64,000 nucleotides of DNA from Hyaloraphidium curvatum. Lineage: Eukaryota > Monoblepharomycota > Hyaloraphidiomycetes > Hyaloraphidiales > Hyaloraphidiaceae. The first letter of the stretch is position 1, and the number at the start of each line of letters is the position of its first letter. The stretch is from NCBI GenBank assembly GCA_025558095.1, contig JAIVFI010000036.1, forward strand, positions 186,001 through 250,000. The letters run 5' to 3'. Below the pieces are notes generated by a model. That model was given only the letters and a program-made list of their open reading frames with translations. It ran no database searches and was not told where the DNA came from. The position numbers were made by a program, and so were the translations under genes. Below, in pieces: positions 11,605 through 25,625 of the stretch.

Positions 11605-12781
11605 ATGGCGCCCAGCGCCCGGACATCCGCCATCAACGCCTCCGTGAAGCTCTCGGACGAAAGGACAAGAGAAGGGCATAGGAGTCCGATTGGCACATGC
11701 GTCCACATTTATCCAGGCTGCGATCAGTACACCTGAAGGGTTTGGCGGGCGGGGAGGCGGGAAACGATCGGAGACGAGGCCTGGGGCAAAGGCGGAAGTC
11801 AGCAACACCTCCAGGGAACCGGAAAACGGCAAATCGATCAAGTTCGAGCGCAGGGTCTTCGTCGACTACCAACGAGCGGACGAGCCCTTCCTCGACACGG
11901 GGTGCATGTTCGTGCTCACGGCGACGCCGGAGGACGGGGAGGAGGACCCGATCGAGTGCCTCATCTTCGCCAACGAGCGCAAGCCGGGGCATCAGCTTGT
12001 TCTTCGGAAGCACTACTTCAGCACCGTGCTGGGTATCGAGGAACCCGACGCGGACGCAGACGGCTACGTCAAAGTTCTGCAGATCCGCAACATCATCAAC
12101 CAAGGCCCGACCGTAACCAGCGCGGTCCAACGGATTCATCTTCTCCGTCAAGGCTCCGGACGCCGCGTGGCTGGCCAACTTCGAAGAGTACAACGCAGAA
12201 ATCGACGAGGAGCTGGAGGGGATGCCGGAAAACCAGTTCGCGCAGGTGGGTTTCGCACGGCGATCGGGGATCGCGGCTCCATGTGACCGATTGCATCGCA
12301 GGACGTTCTCGCCAACCGCAAGGCCTTCAGGGAAGCTGCCAGGGAGGCTGCTGAAGAGCAGCTGGCGCTGCAGGAGGATGCTGGGGAGCAGCCGACGACT
12401 GCGGGAGCGCAGTCGACGGCTGGGGCGGCGGCAGCGACGGAGAACATCCCGCTCACGGCCGACGGTCCCTACAGGGTAAGTCGCCTTTGCGCTCCGTCGC
12501 GCGCATGCTGACAGCGACGCGACTTCAAGATGCCGCAGCTGGCGCTCAACGAGAAGGGCGAGATGACGTTCCCCCTCTGCGGCGACTGGGAGCTGCACGT
12601 CGCGGGTCACTTGAACAAAGGCCACCTGAAGAACACCGGAATCAAGATCGAGCGAACCTGCGAAGACTGCGGCTACACTTCGACCGAGAACCGGAACCCT
12701 AGCTTCTACCACAATGGGTTTGGGTTGTGGAGATGCGGGTTGGACCCGGCGCACACTCGGCGATCGGATTCTAATGCCTGA
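11605..12781 (+). CDS. Unrecognised protein with C-terminal Cys-rich segment
   Basis: I do not recognise the family. A consistent model starts at ATG 11605, splices at about 11644-11719 (donor GTGAAG), then uses introns 12113-12152, 12246-12301 and 12476-12514, ending at 12781. The central part is well conserved in style: FANERKPGHQLVLRKHYF, then an acidic stretch and VKVLQIRNIINQ. A glutamate/alanine-rich helix leads to ERTCEDCGYTSTENRNP and LWRCGLDPAH, which could bind a metal ion. The 5' portion overlaps a duplicated 157-bp segment (11674-11830). The last exon might instead splice near 12730. Confidence 0.5.
11674..11830 (+). repeat. Copy 1 of a 157-bp direct duplication
   Basis: This segment matches 13137-13293 over its full 157 nt without gaps and with about half a dozen substitutions. 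The match ends sharply at the 3' side after GGAAAACGGC and fades gradually on the 5' side (a diverged similarity continues for about 30-40 nt). Here it lies across the proposed first intron and second exon of the unrecognised gene. Confidence 0.85.
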
Positions 12782-12899
12782 CCGCGGGTGGGCGCTGCTA
12801 TTCCAAGCTCAAGAAGGCTGCGGCCCGCAGAACCAAGAACGCTGCGGCGGCGTGAAGGCTGTTGTATGTCGGACATGGATTGCCGGAGCTATGGAGGTG

Positions 12900-15784
12900 C
12901 TATTTTCGAGGACATTGTGTATACCCTACGGAGTGTATGGAGCAAAGATACCCCATCAATTCGATTCCTGGCGGCCATTTCGCAGAATAGTTTGAATTCC
13001 TGGGACCTTTGGCAGCCTCCGTTCGGGGTTTCGGGGCGTGGGGTATAGGTCGCGGAGAAGACTTCGATTGCCAAAGCGCGGACGCCTCCCAACGCAAGGG
13101 CCATTTCCGAGGTTTCGGACGATGCGGAGGGAAGAAGGGCATAGGAATCCGATTGGCACATGCGTACACATCTATCCAGGCGGCGATCAGTACACCTGAA
13201 GGGTTTGGCGAGCGGGGAGGCGGGAAACGATCGGAGACGAGGCCCGGGGCAAAGGCGGAAGTCAGCAACACCTCCAGGGAACCGGAAAACGGCCAAAAAC
13301 TCGCCCTTTTTACCGGGGGCACTGTCGAGCATTCCTTTTCGTCGAGGGTGTTCATCTCGACGGGCCGGTAGCCGAGCGTGACCTTGTCCGCGTCCGCGTC
13401 GAACCACGAGAGGGTGTGCTTCATCCAGTTCTTGTCGTCCCGTTCCTGCGGCGCGCACAAGACTCCGTCACCCCGCGCAAGCGCCCCCAGCACGAGGGAA
13501 TCCCACCGTAAAGTCCTCCCGGGCGTGGGCACCGCGCGACTCCTTGCGGGCCTCGGCCGAGTACATGGTCTGGGCCGCGCAGCCCAGCAGGTTCTGGAGC
13601 TCGAGAGTCTCGACGAGATCCGTGTTCCAGATCATGGAGCGGTCCGTAGTCTTGATGTCCTTGAAGTCCTTGACGACCTCGGTGATCTTGGTCACGCCCT
13701 CCTCCAGCGAAGACTGCGTGCGGAACACGGCGGCATCGCTCTGCATGACCTTCTGCATCTTCAGGCGCAGGTCCGCGGTGGGAGTACCGCCGGTGGCGTA
13801 GCGCAGCTTGTCGAGGTTGGCAATGGTCTTGGCACCCGCGTCGGACGCCAGGGGCTTGTGCGCCTTGCCCGGCTCCAGGGTCGAGGCAATGTGGTGCGCG
13901 ACGGCGCGGCCGAAGACGACAATGTCGAGCAGGGAGTTGGCGCCCAGGCGGTTGGCGCCGTGCACGGACACGCAGGCCGACTCGCCGGCGGCGTACAGGC
14001 CGGGGATGATCTTGTCCTCGCCGTTGATGTGCGTGACGACCTCGCCAGTGTACTTTGTCGGGATGCCACCCATGTTGTAGTGCACGGTGGGAATCACGGG
14101 GATGGGCTCCTTGGTGACGTCAACACCTGCCGAGGGCGGGGTTCAGAAACCGGTTCCTGAGTGGAGTCATCTGCAAACCCCCTCACCGGCAAAGATGGCC
14201 GCGGTCTCCGAGATACCGGGCAGGCGCTCGTGAAGCACCGACGCGGGCAGGTGGCTGAGCTGGAGGTAGATGTGGTCCTTCTCCGGGCCGACACCGCGGC
14301 CTTCGCGGATCTCCATGGTCATGGAACGCGAGACGACGTCGCGGGACGCAAGGTCCTTGGCCGTCGGCGCGTAGCGCTCCATGAACCGCTCGCCGTTCGA
14401 GTTGAGCAGGTAGCCACCCTCTCCGCGCGAGCCCTCGGTGATGAGGCAGCCAGAGCCGTAGATGCCGGTCGGGTGGAACTGCACGAACTCGAGGTCCTGG
14501 TTGGGCAGGCCGGCGCGCGCCACCATGGCGTTGCCGTCGCCCGTGCAGGTGTGCGCCGAGGTGCACGAGAAGTAAGCGCGGCCGTATCCTCCGGTGGCGA
14601 GGACGGTCTTATGCGCGCGGAACCGGTGGAGGGTGCCGTCCTCCATGCAAAGGGCAATGACACCGCGGCACTCGCCTTTCACACGTGTCAGACCGGCAGG
14701 GAGGCCGGTACGATCGATCCTCACCGTTCTCCATGATGAGGTCAAGGGCAAAGTACTCGACGAAGTAGGTGGCGTTGTACTTGAGCGATGCGCCGTACAG
14801 GGTGTGGAGCAGGGCGTGGCCGGTGCGGTCGGCAGCGGCGGCGCAGCGGTAGGCCTGGCCGCCTAGGGGACGAACACGAGCTCAGTATGCTTCCAATCTG
14901 CCCGCGTGGCCGCTACCGACCCTTGCCGAACTTGAGGCTCTGGCCACCGAAGGCACGCTGGTAGATCTTGCCTTCCTCGGTCCGGGAGAAGGGCAGACCG
15001 TAGTTCTCGAGCTCCAGCACGGTGTTGGGAGCCTCCCTGCACATGTAGTGGATCGCATCCTGGTCCCCGAGCCAGTCACTGCCCTTGACGGTGTCGTACT
15101 GAACGAGGGTCGCCCCGGTGTCAGCGAGAAAACGGATCGGCCCCTCGGCAGCGCAGGCAGAGGCCTTGCCAGCTTCGCAACCCACCATGTGCCACCTCCA
15201 ATCGTCCTCGGTCATGTTCCCCAGAGCGGCGTTGATGCCGCCCTGCGCGGCCACGGTGTGCGAGCGGGTCGGAAACAGCTTCGTGATGCAGGCCGTGTTG
15301 AAGCCGGCCTCGGCGAGACCCATGGCCGCACGCAGACCGGCGCCGCCAGCGCCGACGACCAGCGCATCGTAGGTGTGGTCAATGATCGGGTAGGCCTGGG
15401 TCGGCGCGTCCTGCTCCGGGAGACGGTCGTTGGTCTTCGACCAGACGTAGGTTCCCGGGTGCTCCGCACCTTCGCGACCTGCGCCCAGCGTGCACCGGTG
15501 GCTCCGTATCCCGAGATGATGCGGTGCGCAGGAGTGGTCGACGAGAAGAGCCGTGCCGAGGCCGGGGCTGCACATGGGGCGTCCGCGTGAGCCGAGGAAC
15601 GGCAGGTGTGGGAAGCAAGGCTCACCCTTCGGCGCCGCAGCCGTCTGCGTGGGCGCGCAGCAGTTCCGGTGTGGCGATGTGGATGGCGTCGGCAACCGGT
15701 GGCGTTTGGGAGGCGGCCCGTCAGGAGAGCGCGGGCCGGCGCGACCGAGGAACGCACGAGGCGAGAGGCGGCGAAGCGAAGCAT
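12900..15784 (-). CDS. SDHA: SDHA, succinate dehydrogenase flavoprotein subunit
   Basis: Catalytic FAD-bearing subunit of mitochondrial complex II, oxidising succinate to fumarate. The ATG at 15784 opens a basic presequence ([18 protein letters not shown]). The FAD fold is seen in [19 protein letters not shown], the FAD-linking His in SHTVAAQGG, and the active site in [19 protein letters not shown] and [16 protein letters not shown]. About five short introns interrupt it (for example near 15470-15400, 14930-14870 and 13540-13475). The family's C-terminus TVPPVKRA is reached at about 13300, but no stop follows. The frame stays open to 12900 through a duplicated repeat, adding about 130 unrelated residues. 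Confidence 0.95.
13137..13293 (+). repeat. Copy 2 of the 157-bp duplication, at the SDHA 3' end
   Basis: The same sequence as 11674-11830, in the same orientation, 1463 bp downstream. Its sharp boundary at 13293 coincides with the codon directly after the conserved C-terminus of SDHA on the minus strand, so the duplication seems to have removed the original SDHA stop codon. Confidence 0.85.
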
Positions 15785-15953
15785 CGTGTTCCAAAGTGCT
15801 TCGCGTCCACGGGGCGCTCTTGGGGTGGCCTGCGACAGCGGATCGGCCCTGGTGTTGATGGACGCTCGCTGCTAATTAGGCGGCGTCAAGCCCTACACCG
15901 TAAAAACTAGCAGGTACTATTTCGCTCGCGGCGCGTCGCGCGTCCGCCTCGGG

Positions 15954-16268
15954 ATGTCGGCTGCGCCGCAGACGCGCGAGAATTTCTACCACGAGCTCGC
16001 CGTTCGTGCGAACGCGTCCTCTATCCTGTTCGTGCGCGCGTGTGTGTCCACGATCGCGGGCGCGGCGGCCGGCATCCTGGGCCTCTCTGGACTCTACGGC
16101 TTCGTGTTTTACGCGGCCGTTTCCCTCCTTACGGGGGCATTGCTCTTTGTGCTGAAGACCGAGGGCAAGCCGCGGCTCTACTTCAAGGACTGGTCCGGCA
16201 TCTGGTTCGATGAAGTACTCGGCAACCTCTTCAGCTTCGTGCTTTTCTGGACTTTAGGTGGGCATTGA
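15954..16268 (+). CDS. EMC6: EMC6, ER membrane protein complex subunit 6
   Basis: A single-exon 104-codon gene of normal length for EMC6. The EMC inserts and stabilises membrane proteins in the endoplasmic reticulum. The protein shows a short polar N-terminus, two closely spaced hydrophobic segments (around FVRACVSTIAGAAAGILGL and VFYAAVSLLTGALLFVL), the polar KPRLYFKDW segment and a third hydrophobic stretch at the C-terminus (NLFSFVLFWTL). Divergent from SDHA with 169 bp between the start codons, and convergent with HRD3. Confidence 0.93.
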   Translation: MSAAPQTRENFYHELAVRANASSILFVRACVSTIAGAAAGILGLSGLYGFVFYAAVSLLTGALLFVLKTEGKPRLYFKDWSGIWFDEVLGNLFSFVLFWTLGGH

Positions 16269-16406
16269 TCGGCCACCATGGTTATCGAGGCTGACGGCCC
16301 GTTCCCACAGCGTTCAGCTTGGTGCATGTGTTCGAATGACCTCCGTCACGGTGGTGCAACAACGATACCCCTGCAAGAAGATCTACATTGCCCGACACAG
16401 GACCAT

Positions 16407-19400
16407 CTATCCTTCACCGGCTTCCCCAGCCCTTTGCTGGCGTTGACGCAGTCCGTTGTCGCCGGGAATCCCGACGGCCGGGGCAACAGCCCCACCCTCT
16501 CCCCCGCCCGCGGGTCCAGCTGCGGGGCCCATGAATCCGTTGGCGACCACCGGGGCTGCTGCTGGATATGGCTCCCCCCTCCGCCCGCGCACGTAGAGCA
16601 GCAAACCGAGGATACCGAGGAGCACGACGATGAGGACGTTCTCCGTCGTCGATTCCACCACGGCGCCCTGTTTCTCCCACCACTCCCAGCTGTCGCTGTC
16701 CGAGTCCTCGGCGGTCCGCGGCTCCGTTCGCTTCTCCCCCGGTGCGGGGAGGGAGTCTAACGGCACAACCACCTGCTCGTTCTGGGTCCGGGGTTTCTTC
16801 GGGGCGCCACGCCGTCCTGCCCCGCTCGACGCCGGAAGTCCGAACAGGGAGAAAAGAAGCTGCTTTGCCCGAAGCTTGGCGAGAGCGACGGTAATGGGCA
16901 GGTATCCCTCCGGATTGGTCGACAGAGAGCGGTCGTAGTACCGTTTCGCGAGATGAAAGTCCCGCTCCACGCCAATGCCGCACTCGTGCATCCAGGCCAG
17001 ATTCCACATCGCAAGAGAGCTGTGCTCCGAGTCGGCTGCCGTCTGGTAGTACATCGCAGCGCGCTCAAAGTTGGGCGTACCATCGGTCGGATGCCCGAGA
17101 AGATATGAAGTGAGTCGAGCCCACGCCGACTGCCGTGAACCGGGAGGTTTCGGCGCCGAAGCACGAGGCGGCTCCCGTTCCTGCTGCTTCTCTGTCTGGG
17201 CGCCTTCCTCCGCTTCGCCCGCCGACAAGGTGGCGGTGCCCGTCGCTGGCGTATTTGGTCTCGCGTGCTTCGCTCCAACAGACTGCACCGCCTCGTGGCC
17301 CAAGCCGTAGTAGTAGTAGTCTCCGACTTTGACCCTGGCATCGACGTTGCCCTGGTTTGCTGCCCGATTCCAGTAGACAAGTGCGAGTGCCCACGGATCG
17401 CGATCGGGTCCGAACACGGCGGAGTTGCCCGCAGGGTACAGCCCTGCAATCTCCGTGTCAGCAAAGACGGCTAGCACGTGTGCGCGTCGCGGGTTACCTT
17501 GGTCAACCATCCACGCAGCGTTTGACTGGGCCACTTCGTAGCCGCGTTCCGCGCTCAAGCTGTAATCAAGGAACGCCGTCTCCATGTCCTCGTCATAGTA
17601 GGCATCCAGCGCGTCCTCCATGAGCGGGTCGTGCCAATCGCCTCTTTCGCTAACGCTCTTGAAGAACTGCAATCAAGGGGTTAGCACCCAGCACATGGAC
17701 GAGAGATCGGACAAACGCACCGCAGCGGCAACCATGCAGTTGCTCTGTGTCCCTTGCCCTTCGAGATACATATCTCCGAGGCGGAACATCGCCAACAGGT
17801 GGCCTTGCCTGGACGCCAGCGTGAAGTACTTCAGGGCATTGGTGTATTCCTTCTTCCCTTGCCCTAAAGGAAGCATCGGAGCAAGCCTTAGGTGCTGCAA
17901 CAGTAGGAAGCTCGCTGAACCTACGCAGGTAGAGATCCCCCAGGTTGGCCTGCGCGTTTGCATTGTTGTGCTCGGCTGCTTTGAGGAACAGCTGGTAGGC
18001 CCGCTTCAGGTCCCTCGGGACGCCTCCCGTGCCTTCCAAATACATCGTGCCCAACCCATTGAGGCTGACGGCTTCGTTGTGCTGCGCGCCCTTCTCGAAC
18101 CACTGGCGAGCCGTCACGTTGTCCATGTCGACGCCCTCGCCACGGAGGTACATTTGCCCAACCTGGCCCGCCGCCTGTGCGGCCGCGTTGAGGCGCTGGG
18201 CATGGGCGTGCGTGATCTGCACAGGCCCGCCATTGGGGTTTGGCGGCGGAGGATCATACTGGGCTGCGGCAAGTTGGAAATAACGTAGCGCCTGTCGGTA
18301 GTCCTGAGCGACGGCCGCCGTTCCGCTGTGGTAGAGCTGGCCAAGCAGAAACTGCGCCGTAGCATCCCCACGTTCTGCGGTGTACTGCCAGTATTGTAGC
18401 ACGTCATCGGGCGTGAGGGCCCCGTCGCCCGTGTTCCGGCCGCCGGGGTTGGGGTTGCCCGCGCCCGACGCTCCGGATCCGAACGTGCCTCCTTCATCGT
18501 CAGCCAACCGGTGCTTTGACGGCGGCACAATGTGACCGCCGGGAGGACCCGTTTGCCAGTAGGCGATCGCTGTGGAGACGATCAGCCAGCCCTTCCGCAG
18601 CAGGCCACTACGGCGGACGTACCCTTCTGTGCGGCTTTACGGTAGTACCACACCGCTTCGTCACAATTCTTCTGTGTGCCGATTCCTGCAAGGTAACGGT
18701 ACCCCAAAGCCATCTCCGACGATGGGTCCTGTCCAAGGGCCGCAAATGTGTAGTAGAGCATAGCCTTGGCCTGGTTCTGCTTCGGCGCCCCGAACCCCGT
18801 GGCGTACATAAAACCCAGCATCCCTTGAGCTGTGGCATTCCCATGCTTGTCCGAGCACAGCGAGTACAGCTCGAACGCGCGGGTCAGGTTTCGCGGGTGC
18901 CCGAACGGCGCAAACTACGATTACGACACGTCAGCATATCACTGACAGAAGCAGGAACTTCAACCCACAAAATTGAGCTCCGCCAGCACGAAAAGCGCCT
19001 CCTCGTTTGCCTTGTCGAAGGCGAGCGTCTCCAAGGTCCTCAGCGCCTTCGCACGCTTCACATCGTCTGGATCCGAGTCCGCAAGCGCAGGGAGCTCCTC
19101 CAACCCGTCCGCTTTCGCAAATTTAGCGACTGGAGGTCCCTTATGCCCTCGGGCCCCAACGATACCGAGCACGGGGCCGACGACGCGGTTGAGGGTCTGC
19201 CAGTGCCGCTGACGCGAGGAAGAACCCGACCCGTCCACGCGCGGAGACAAGGAACGGAGGAGAGCAATCGAATCCTGGGCGAGCTCCGTGTAGTCCGCAG
19301 TCGCGTCCGATGAGGGAGGTTGGAGCTCCGCGCCTGGAGGTCGGGCATTCTCGTCGGACCCAGGCAAGCCGCCGCCACGACGACGTTTCTCACCGCCAAC

Positions 19401-19610
19401 GGCTCCGTCGCTCGGCACGTCGCTCGTATCGGTGCGTTCCGGCACTCCCTCTGCAGCTTCCGGGTGTCTGGATTCCGCTTCCCCCTCGACAATATCCTCG
19501 ACGCGCATGTGGACCGCAATCGCGCCCCGCAGAGCGGGACCAGACGCAAGCAAGACGCACAGGACGGCCCAGAGAAGCCATCGTCGGCGACTGCGGCCCG
19601 AGTGGCGCAT
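16407..19610 (-). CDS. HRD3: HRD3/SEL1L, ERAD adaptor with Sel1 repeats
   Basis: HRD3/SEL1L recruits misfolded luminal proteins to the HRD1 ubiquitin ligase in the ER membrane. The ATG at 19610 starts a cleavable signal peptide ([17 protein letters not shown]). A disordered luminal stretch follows, then many Sel1-like repeats, for example [25 protein letters not shown] and [19 protein letters not shown] transmembrane helix near the C-terminus ([19 protein letters not shown], about 16590) is followed by a short Gly/Pro/Ala-rich tail. The frame is split into several exons with gaps near 18950-18820, 18580-18530 and 17690-17660. Confidence 0.93.
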
Positions 19611-19765
19611 CGCGTGCTTCTGCGGAAGCCGGAAGCGCGGCGACGTGGCACTTATTGCGGCGGGACGTACCGAGCCGACGTGATATTCGCGCGCGACGCT
19701 ACCACAACAAGAACCTCGCCCAGCTTTCCCCGACCCCTTTGCCCCCGGTTCGGGCGGTCGGGACG

Positions 19766-21226
19766 ATGGCGAAAGCGGAGGGCAACAAGCGGAAATGGTT
19801 CAGCGATCTCGGGGTCATTGACCAGCTGTGCGAGGCGTGCCAGCGGCTCGGGTACAAAGAGCCCACGGAGATACAAGTGCAGGCCATTCCACAGGCGCTG
19901 GAGGGCCGGGATATCATTGGACTGGCTCAGACGGGCTCGGGCAAGACCGCTGCCTTTGCGCTGCCCATCCTCCAGGCGCTGTGGAATGCGCCGCAGCCGT
20001 ACTTTGCCTGCATCATGGCCCCCACCCGTGAGCTCGCTATACAGATCAGCGAGCAGTTCGAGGCACTTGGTTCCACCATCGGAGTGCGCTGTGCGGTGCT
20101 CGTGGGCGGAATGGACATGATGAGCCAGTCGATCGTGCTCTCCAAGAAGCCGCACATCATCGTGGCCACGCCCGGCCGGCTCGTGGACCACCTGGAGAAC
20201 ACGAAGGGCTTCAATCTGCGCAACCTTCATTACTTGGTGCTGGACGAGGCGGACCGCCTTTTGGACCTGGACTTTGGCGACGAAATCGACAAGGTGCTCA
20301 AGGTCATCCCTCGCGAGCGCAAGACCCTGCTGTTCTCCGCCACGATGACGAGTAAGGTGGAGAAGCTGCAGCGGGCTTCCCTCGTGAATCCGGTCAAGAT
20401 TGAGGTGGCGGAAAAGTGAGCGTGGTGCTTGAGATGATCGAGGCTCCAAAGCTGACCCATGACCCAAGGTACACGACCGTGGCGACCTTGCTCCAGTACT
20501 ACCTCTTCTTCCCCTTCAAGTACAAGGAGTGCTACTTGGCCTACGTGCTCAACGAGCTTGCTGGACAGACCGTCATTGTGTTTGCGCACACCTGCGCGCA
20601 CGCGCAGAAGCTTGCCCTGATGCTGCGCAACCTCGGGTTCCCGGCGGTGTGCCTTCACGGCCAAATGAGCCAGCCGAAGCGTTTGGGCGCCCTGAATAAG
20701 TTCAAATCAGGGGAGCGTACCATTCTGATTGCCACGGACGTTGCCAGCAGGGGCTTGGACATTCCGAGCGTGGACGCGGTGATCAACTACGACGTTCCGC
20801 AATCGTCCAAGGACTACATTCACCGCGTCGGCCGCACGGCACGCGCTGGGCGCTCGGGACAGGCCGTCACTTTCGTGACGCAGTATGACGTGGAGTGGTA
20901 CCAGCGGATCGAGACCGCGATCCAGAAGAAGCTGGACGAGTTTCCCATCGACAACAAGGACAATGTCCTTGTTTTGCAGGAGCGTGTGGCGGAAGCCGTA
21001 CGGTTTGCGCACATGGTGGGACGAAGTACGCCGTTCTCGATGCCGTACCTGACGCCGACTCCCTTGTTCTCAGCAAATGAAGGAGGAGGACTCCAAGTCA
21101 CGAAAGCGCGGCCGCGAAGACGGAGACGACAACCGCGATGCCAACGACGATATGGGCATGAGTGCAAAGGATCGCCGGGGCGGGAAGAAGAAGTTCAAGA
21201 CCGCCGGTGTGCGAAAGAGCAAATAG
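19766..21226 (+). CDS. RRP3: DDX47/RRP3, DEAD-box RNA helicase for rRNA processing
   Basis: Nucleolar ATP-dependent RNA helicase of the DDX47/Rrp3 family, needed for 18S rRNA maturation. The motifs are all intact: Q motif region [11 protein letters not shown], Walker [19 protein letters not shown] ([10 protein letters not shown]), SAT (LLFSATM), and in domain 2 TDVASRGLD and [13 protein letters not shown]. Introns are 20416-20468 and 21016-21073. The tail is Lys/Arg/Asp-rich ([16 protein letters not shown]), as in DDX47. [12 protein letters not shown] before the second intron is diagnostic. Divergent from HRD3 with 155 bp between the starts. Confidence 0.95.
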
Positions 21227-21365
21227 GTCAACCAGGCCTTGTCTGATGAATGTCGTGAATTTGAATGGATGTAAGCTACATTCTCCATGGGCCCGGGCAT
21301 TAGTGGATATCGTGTCATTCTGCCTCATTTTGCGTGGTCTTCTCTTGTCCGCGGCACGGCGCCGC

Positions 21366-23300
21366 TCAGTCCTTGGCATCCATGATTCCGCCCTCGCCGA
21401 TTCCGTAGACCTGCAAAAAGGTTCGCGTGGTCAATCAAGACCACGGCAGAGAGCCTAGGTAGCTTACGCATTCAGATTCCGGGAGATCGGGCGAGTCGTA
21501 GATCTGCAGACTTGGGTGAGCCTCACAAGCTTCTGCTGCCCGATATGCATACCTTGGCGATCCTCTGCTCTCCGCGTCCCTTCCGCAAGCTGAGCCGGGT
21601 GGTGCTCGCATGGGCAAGGACGTGACCACCGATGGGCTTCTTGGGATCTTGCACGAAAGTCTAGCAGAGCCGATGTTAGTGGGGCCCCCAACCGCAAGCA
21701 GCGATGACCACCATTCCCGCACCCTATATGCATGGCAATGCGATGGAAAAGGCAAAAGGGAGTTAGCAAAGCAGCTAGCGGGGCCCGATCGCGACTTGGC
21801 GCACCGGGTCAGAGCACATCTGCCAGAGGCATCAGCCGCCGATCATGCACCGGAAACCCTGTTGCATTTACCTGGTTCGTGATGAAGACCGCGACGTTGA
21901 ACTCCTCCGCAAGGCGCATGAGCTTCGCCATCATGATTCCTGATGTGGCGATTAGAGCATGGTGCCAACCCCGTGGCAATACGACCAACCGAGTTTCTGC
22001 TGCCTCTCCGCCAGCTCTCCGCGTCCGCTGTAGTCGGTCCTGAACAGAGCAATGATGGAATCGACGATCTGTGCAGATGTCAGCCACAAGTCAGCCAAGT
22101 TGATGCGAAAACCTCACCAGAAGCTTGAAGGCACCGCGTTCCTCGGCGAAGCGAGCTCCGAGTTCGTTGATCAGCTCCATCTGGTGCTCGCTGTTGAAGG
22201 CCCTTGCGACAATGATGTTCTCCTTGCATGCCTCCCCGTCGACACCGAAACGCTCGGCGATCTTTTCGATGCGGTCAGGCCGGAAGGTTCCTAAAAGAGA
22301 GAAATCAGCGCCATCAAGCAAGTGTGCGAACATAAGGAAACCTTCTGTGTCGATGAAAGCCTGGAAAGACCGGCAGGGTGGTCAGAAAGGATCGTTTGTG
22401 CATCGGACAACTACGCACGACTTTGCCGTTGGCTCCGCCGAGGCTGGTCGGAAGCTGGCACACGACGGCGAGAGTGTGGGCTGAGGAGAGAGATTAGACA
22501 GGCACGGTTGCATTGCCTGTACCGTTGTGTCTCACAGATCTGGGTTTTCTGGAAGCCGGGAGTGGCTTAGAATCGAGATGGTAAGAAAGTGGCAGAGCTA
22601 CAGCTTACCCCGGTTCTGAATTCGCCGAATGCCTCTGTTATGCTGAGGGACTGAATGCCTCCGCCGAGGAGTTTGCTGCAAAGGAACAGAGTGGCAGTCA
22701 GATGCATACGTAGGCAGAGTGCACTGAACCCACTCGAATTCCTTCGATCCGGTGGAAATCCTCACGACCTGCTGGCGGCGGACGCCCATCTCGGTTGCGG
22801 TGAGGAAGCTGTTCGAAATGAGCTTGGCAGCGGCCTGCGGAGGGAGAGTGTGAGCACCGATCGGCAGATCTGCCGTGCATGCGCACCTCGCGGATCTTCT
22901 CGACTTTGCTCTCCGACAGCCCCTTGATCTTCAGCAGAGACTTCGTAATCGTCATCTGGACGCCTGTTGAGGTGCGGAAGATTGATCAGCATGTTTTGAA
23001 CGGAGGCCCCGAGAGCCGTCCACGTACCGCGGACCGTGGCGATACCGGCCGCCTTGAGCTGCGATCGGCACATGAGTGAGACAAGGTTTGGAAACATCGC
23101 GCGGTGTGCGAGATCTGACCTTGGCAATGTCGGCAGCGCCGATCCCGGCCTGGCGACGCGTTCCGTGAACGAAGAGAACGCGCAGGCGTAAAGGAAGCTG
23201 CGCGGCTCACTTTCTGGAGTTCCTCTATCTCAATGAAACCGATCTCAGTTTCCTCGTCAAGGAGTTCTTCCTGGGGGATCTCCTGCTCCGCGAGGGCCAT
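21366..23300 (-). CDS. DMC1: DMC1, meiosis-specific RecA-family recombinase
   Basis: DMC1 forms filaments on single-stranded DNA and drives strand exchange between homologues in meiosis. DMC1 is preferred over RAD51 because of [33 protein letters not shown] and the ending EGGIMDAKD. The N-terminal helix-hairpin-helix reads [19 protein letters not shown]. The gene is cut into about nine exons, some very small. The Walker A region (GEFRTGKTQ) is split by an intron near 22490, and another intron follows FIDTEG. Its presence suggests a sexual cycle. Same strand as RPT5, downstream of it. Confidence 0.93.
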
Positions 23301-23607
23301 GGCGACGCTGGTTGATCGACGGTTCGGGTGGAAGCTGTGGCAGAATTGGGCCGGGTCGCGCGGCGCGACGACGTGAGATAGCGTGCAGTGCGACGCAGGA
23401 ATTGCCAGTACAGAGGCGGGCGCGGGAGTCGCGGTGGGCGCGGGAAAGGTGGATGTGGGATTATCGATGAGGCGCGATCTTGATGGCGCGCCTCACTTCA
23501 TTCGCTTTCCCGACGAACCCCAACAATTCCCTCGTGAAACTAACGAGCGACAACGAGATGCACAAATCGTGATGCCGTGTATTGAGCTCCCCGGTATTCT
23601 TCTTCTA

Positions 23608-25344
<1,737 letters not shown>

Positions 25345-25625
25345 CGCGACGGTGCCGGCGGAGAGACGGGGTTCCAAGACGGGCGAGCTTTAGGCCGATA
25401 CGACGACCTGGACACAGCGCGCTCCGCGCAGCCGCGCTGGCCCCCCAATCACAGCTCTCCAAATCTCCCCCCGAAGACTGGAACGGGCACTGCACGGACC
25501 GAACGAATCAGACAGGCATTGCGTTTCAGCACTTGGAAAGTGCCGTAGCTCCGCGTGGGACGGGAGGACGGAACCGGTGCCGCCGCTGGGGCAAACAAGC
25601 GGAGTTTGCTGGAGACGGAGCATAG

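Noticed and set aside
11633-12754. 373-codon minus-strand frame across the unrecognised gene
   Set aside because: It crosses clear splice sites of the plus-strand gene and has shadow-like composition, and the plus strand gives a coherent spliced protein.
21366-23300. RAD51 rather than DMC1
   Set aside because: The [17 protein letters not shown] and terminal GGIMDAKD features fit DMC1 better.
25345-25377. RPT5 starting 11 codons upstream
   Set aside because: The upstream frame begins at TTG; the first ATG is at 25344.
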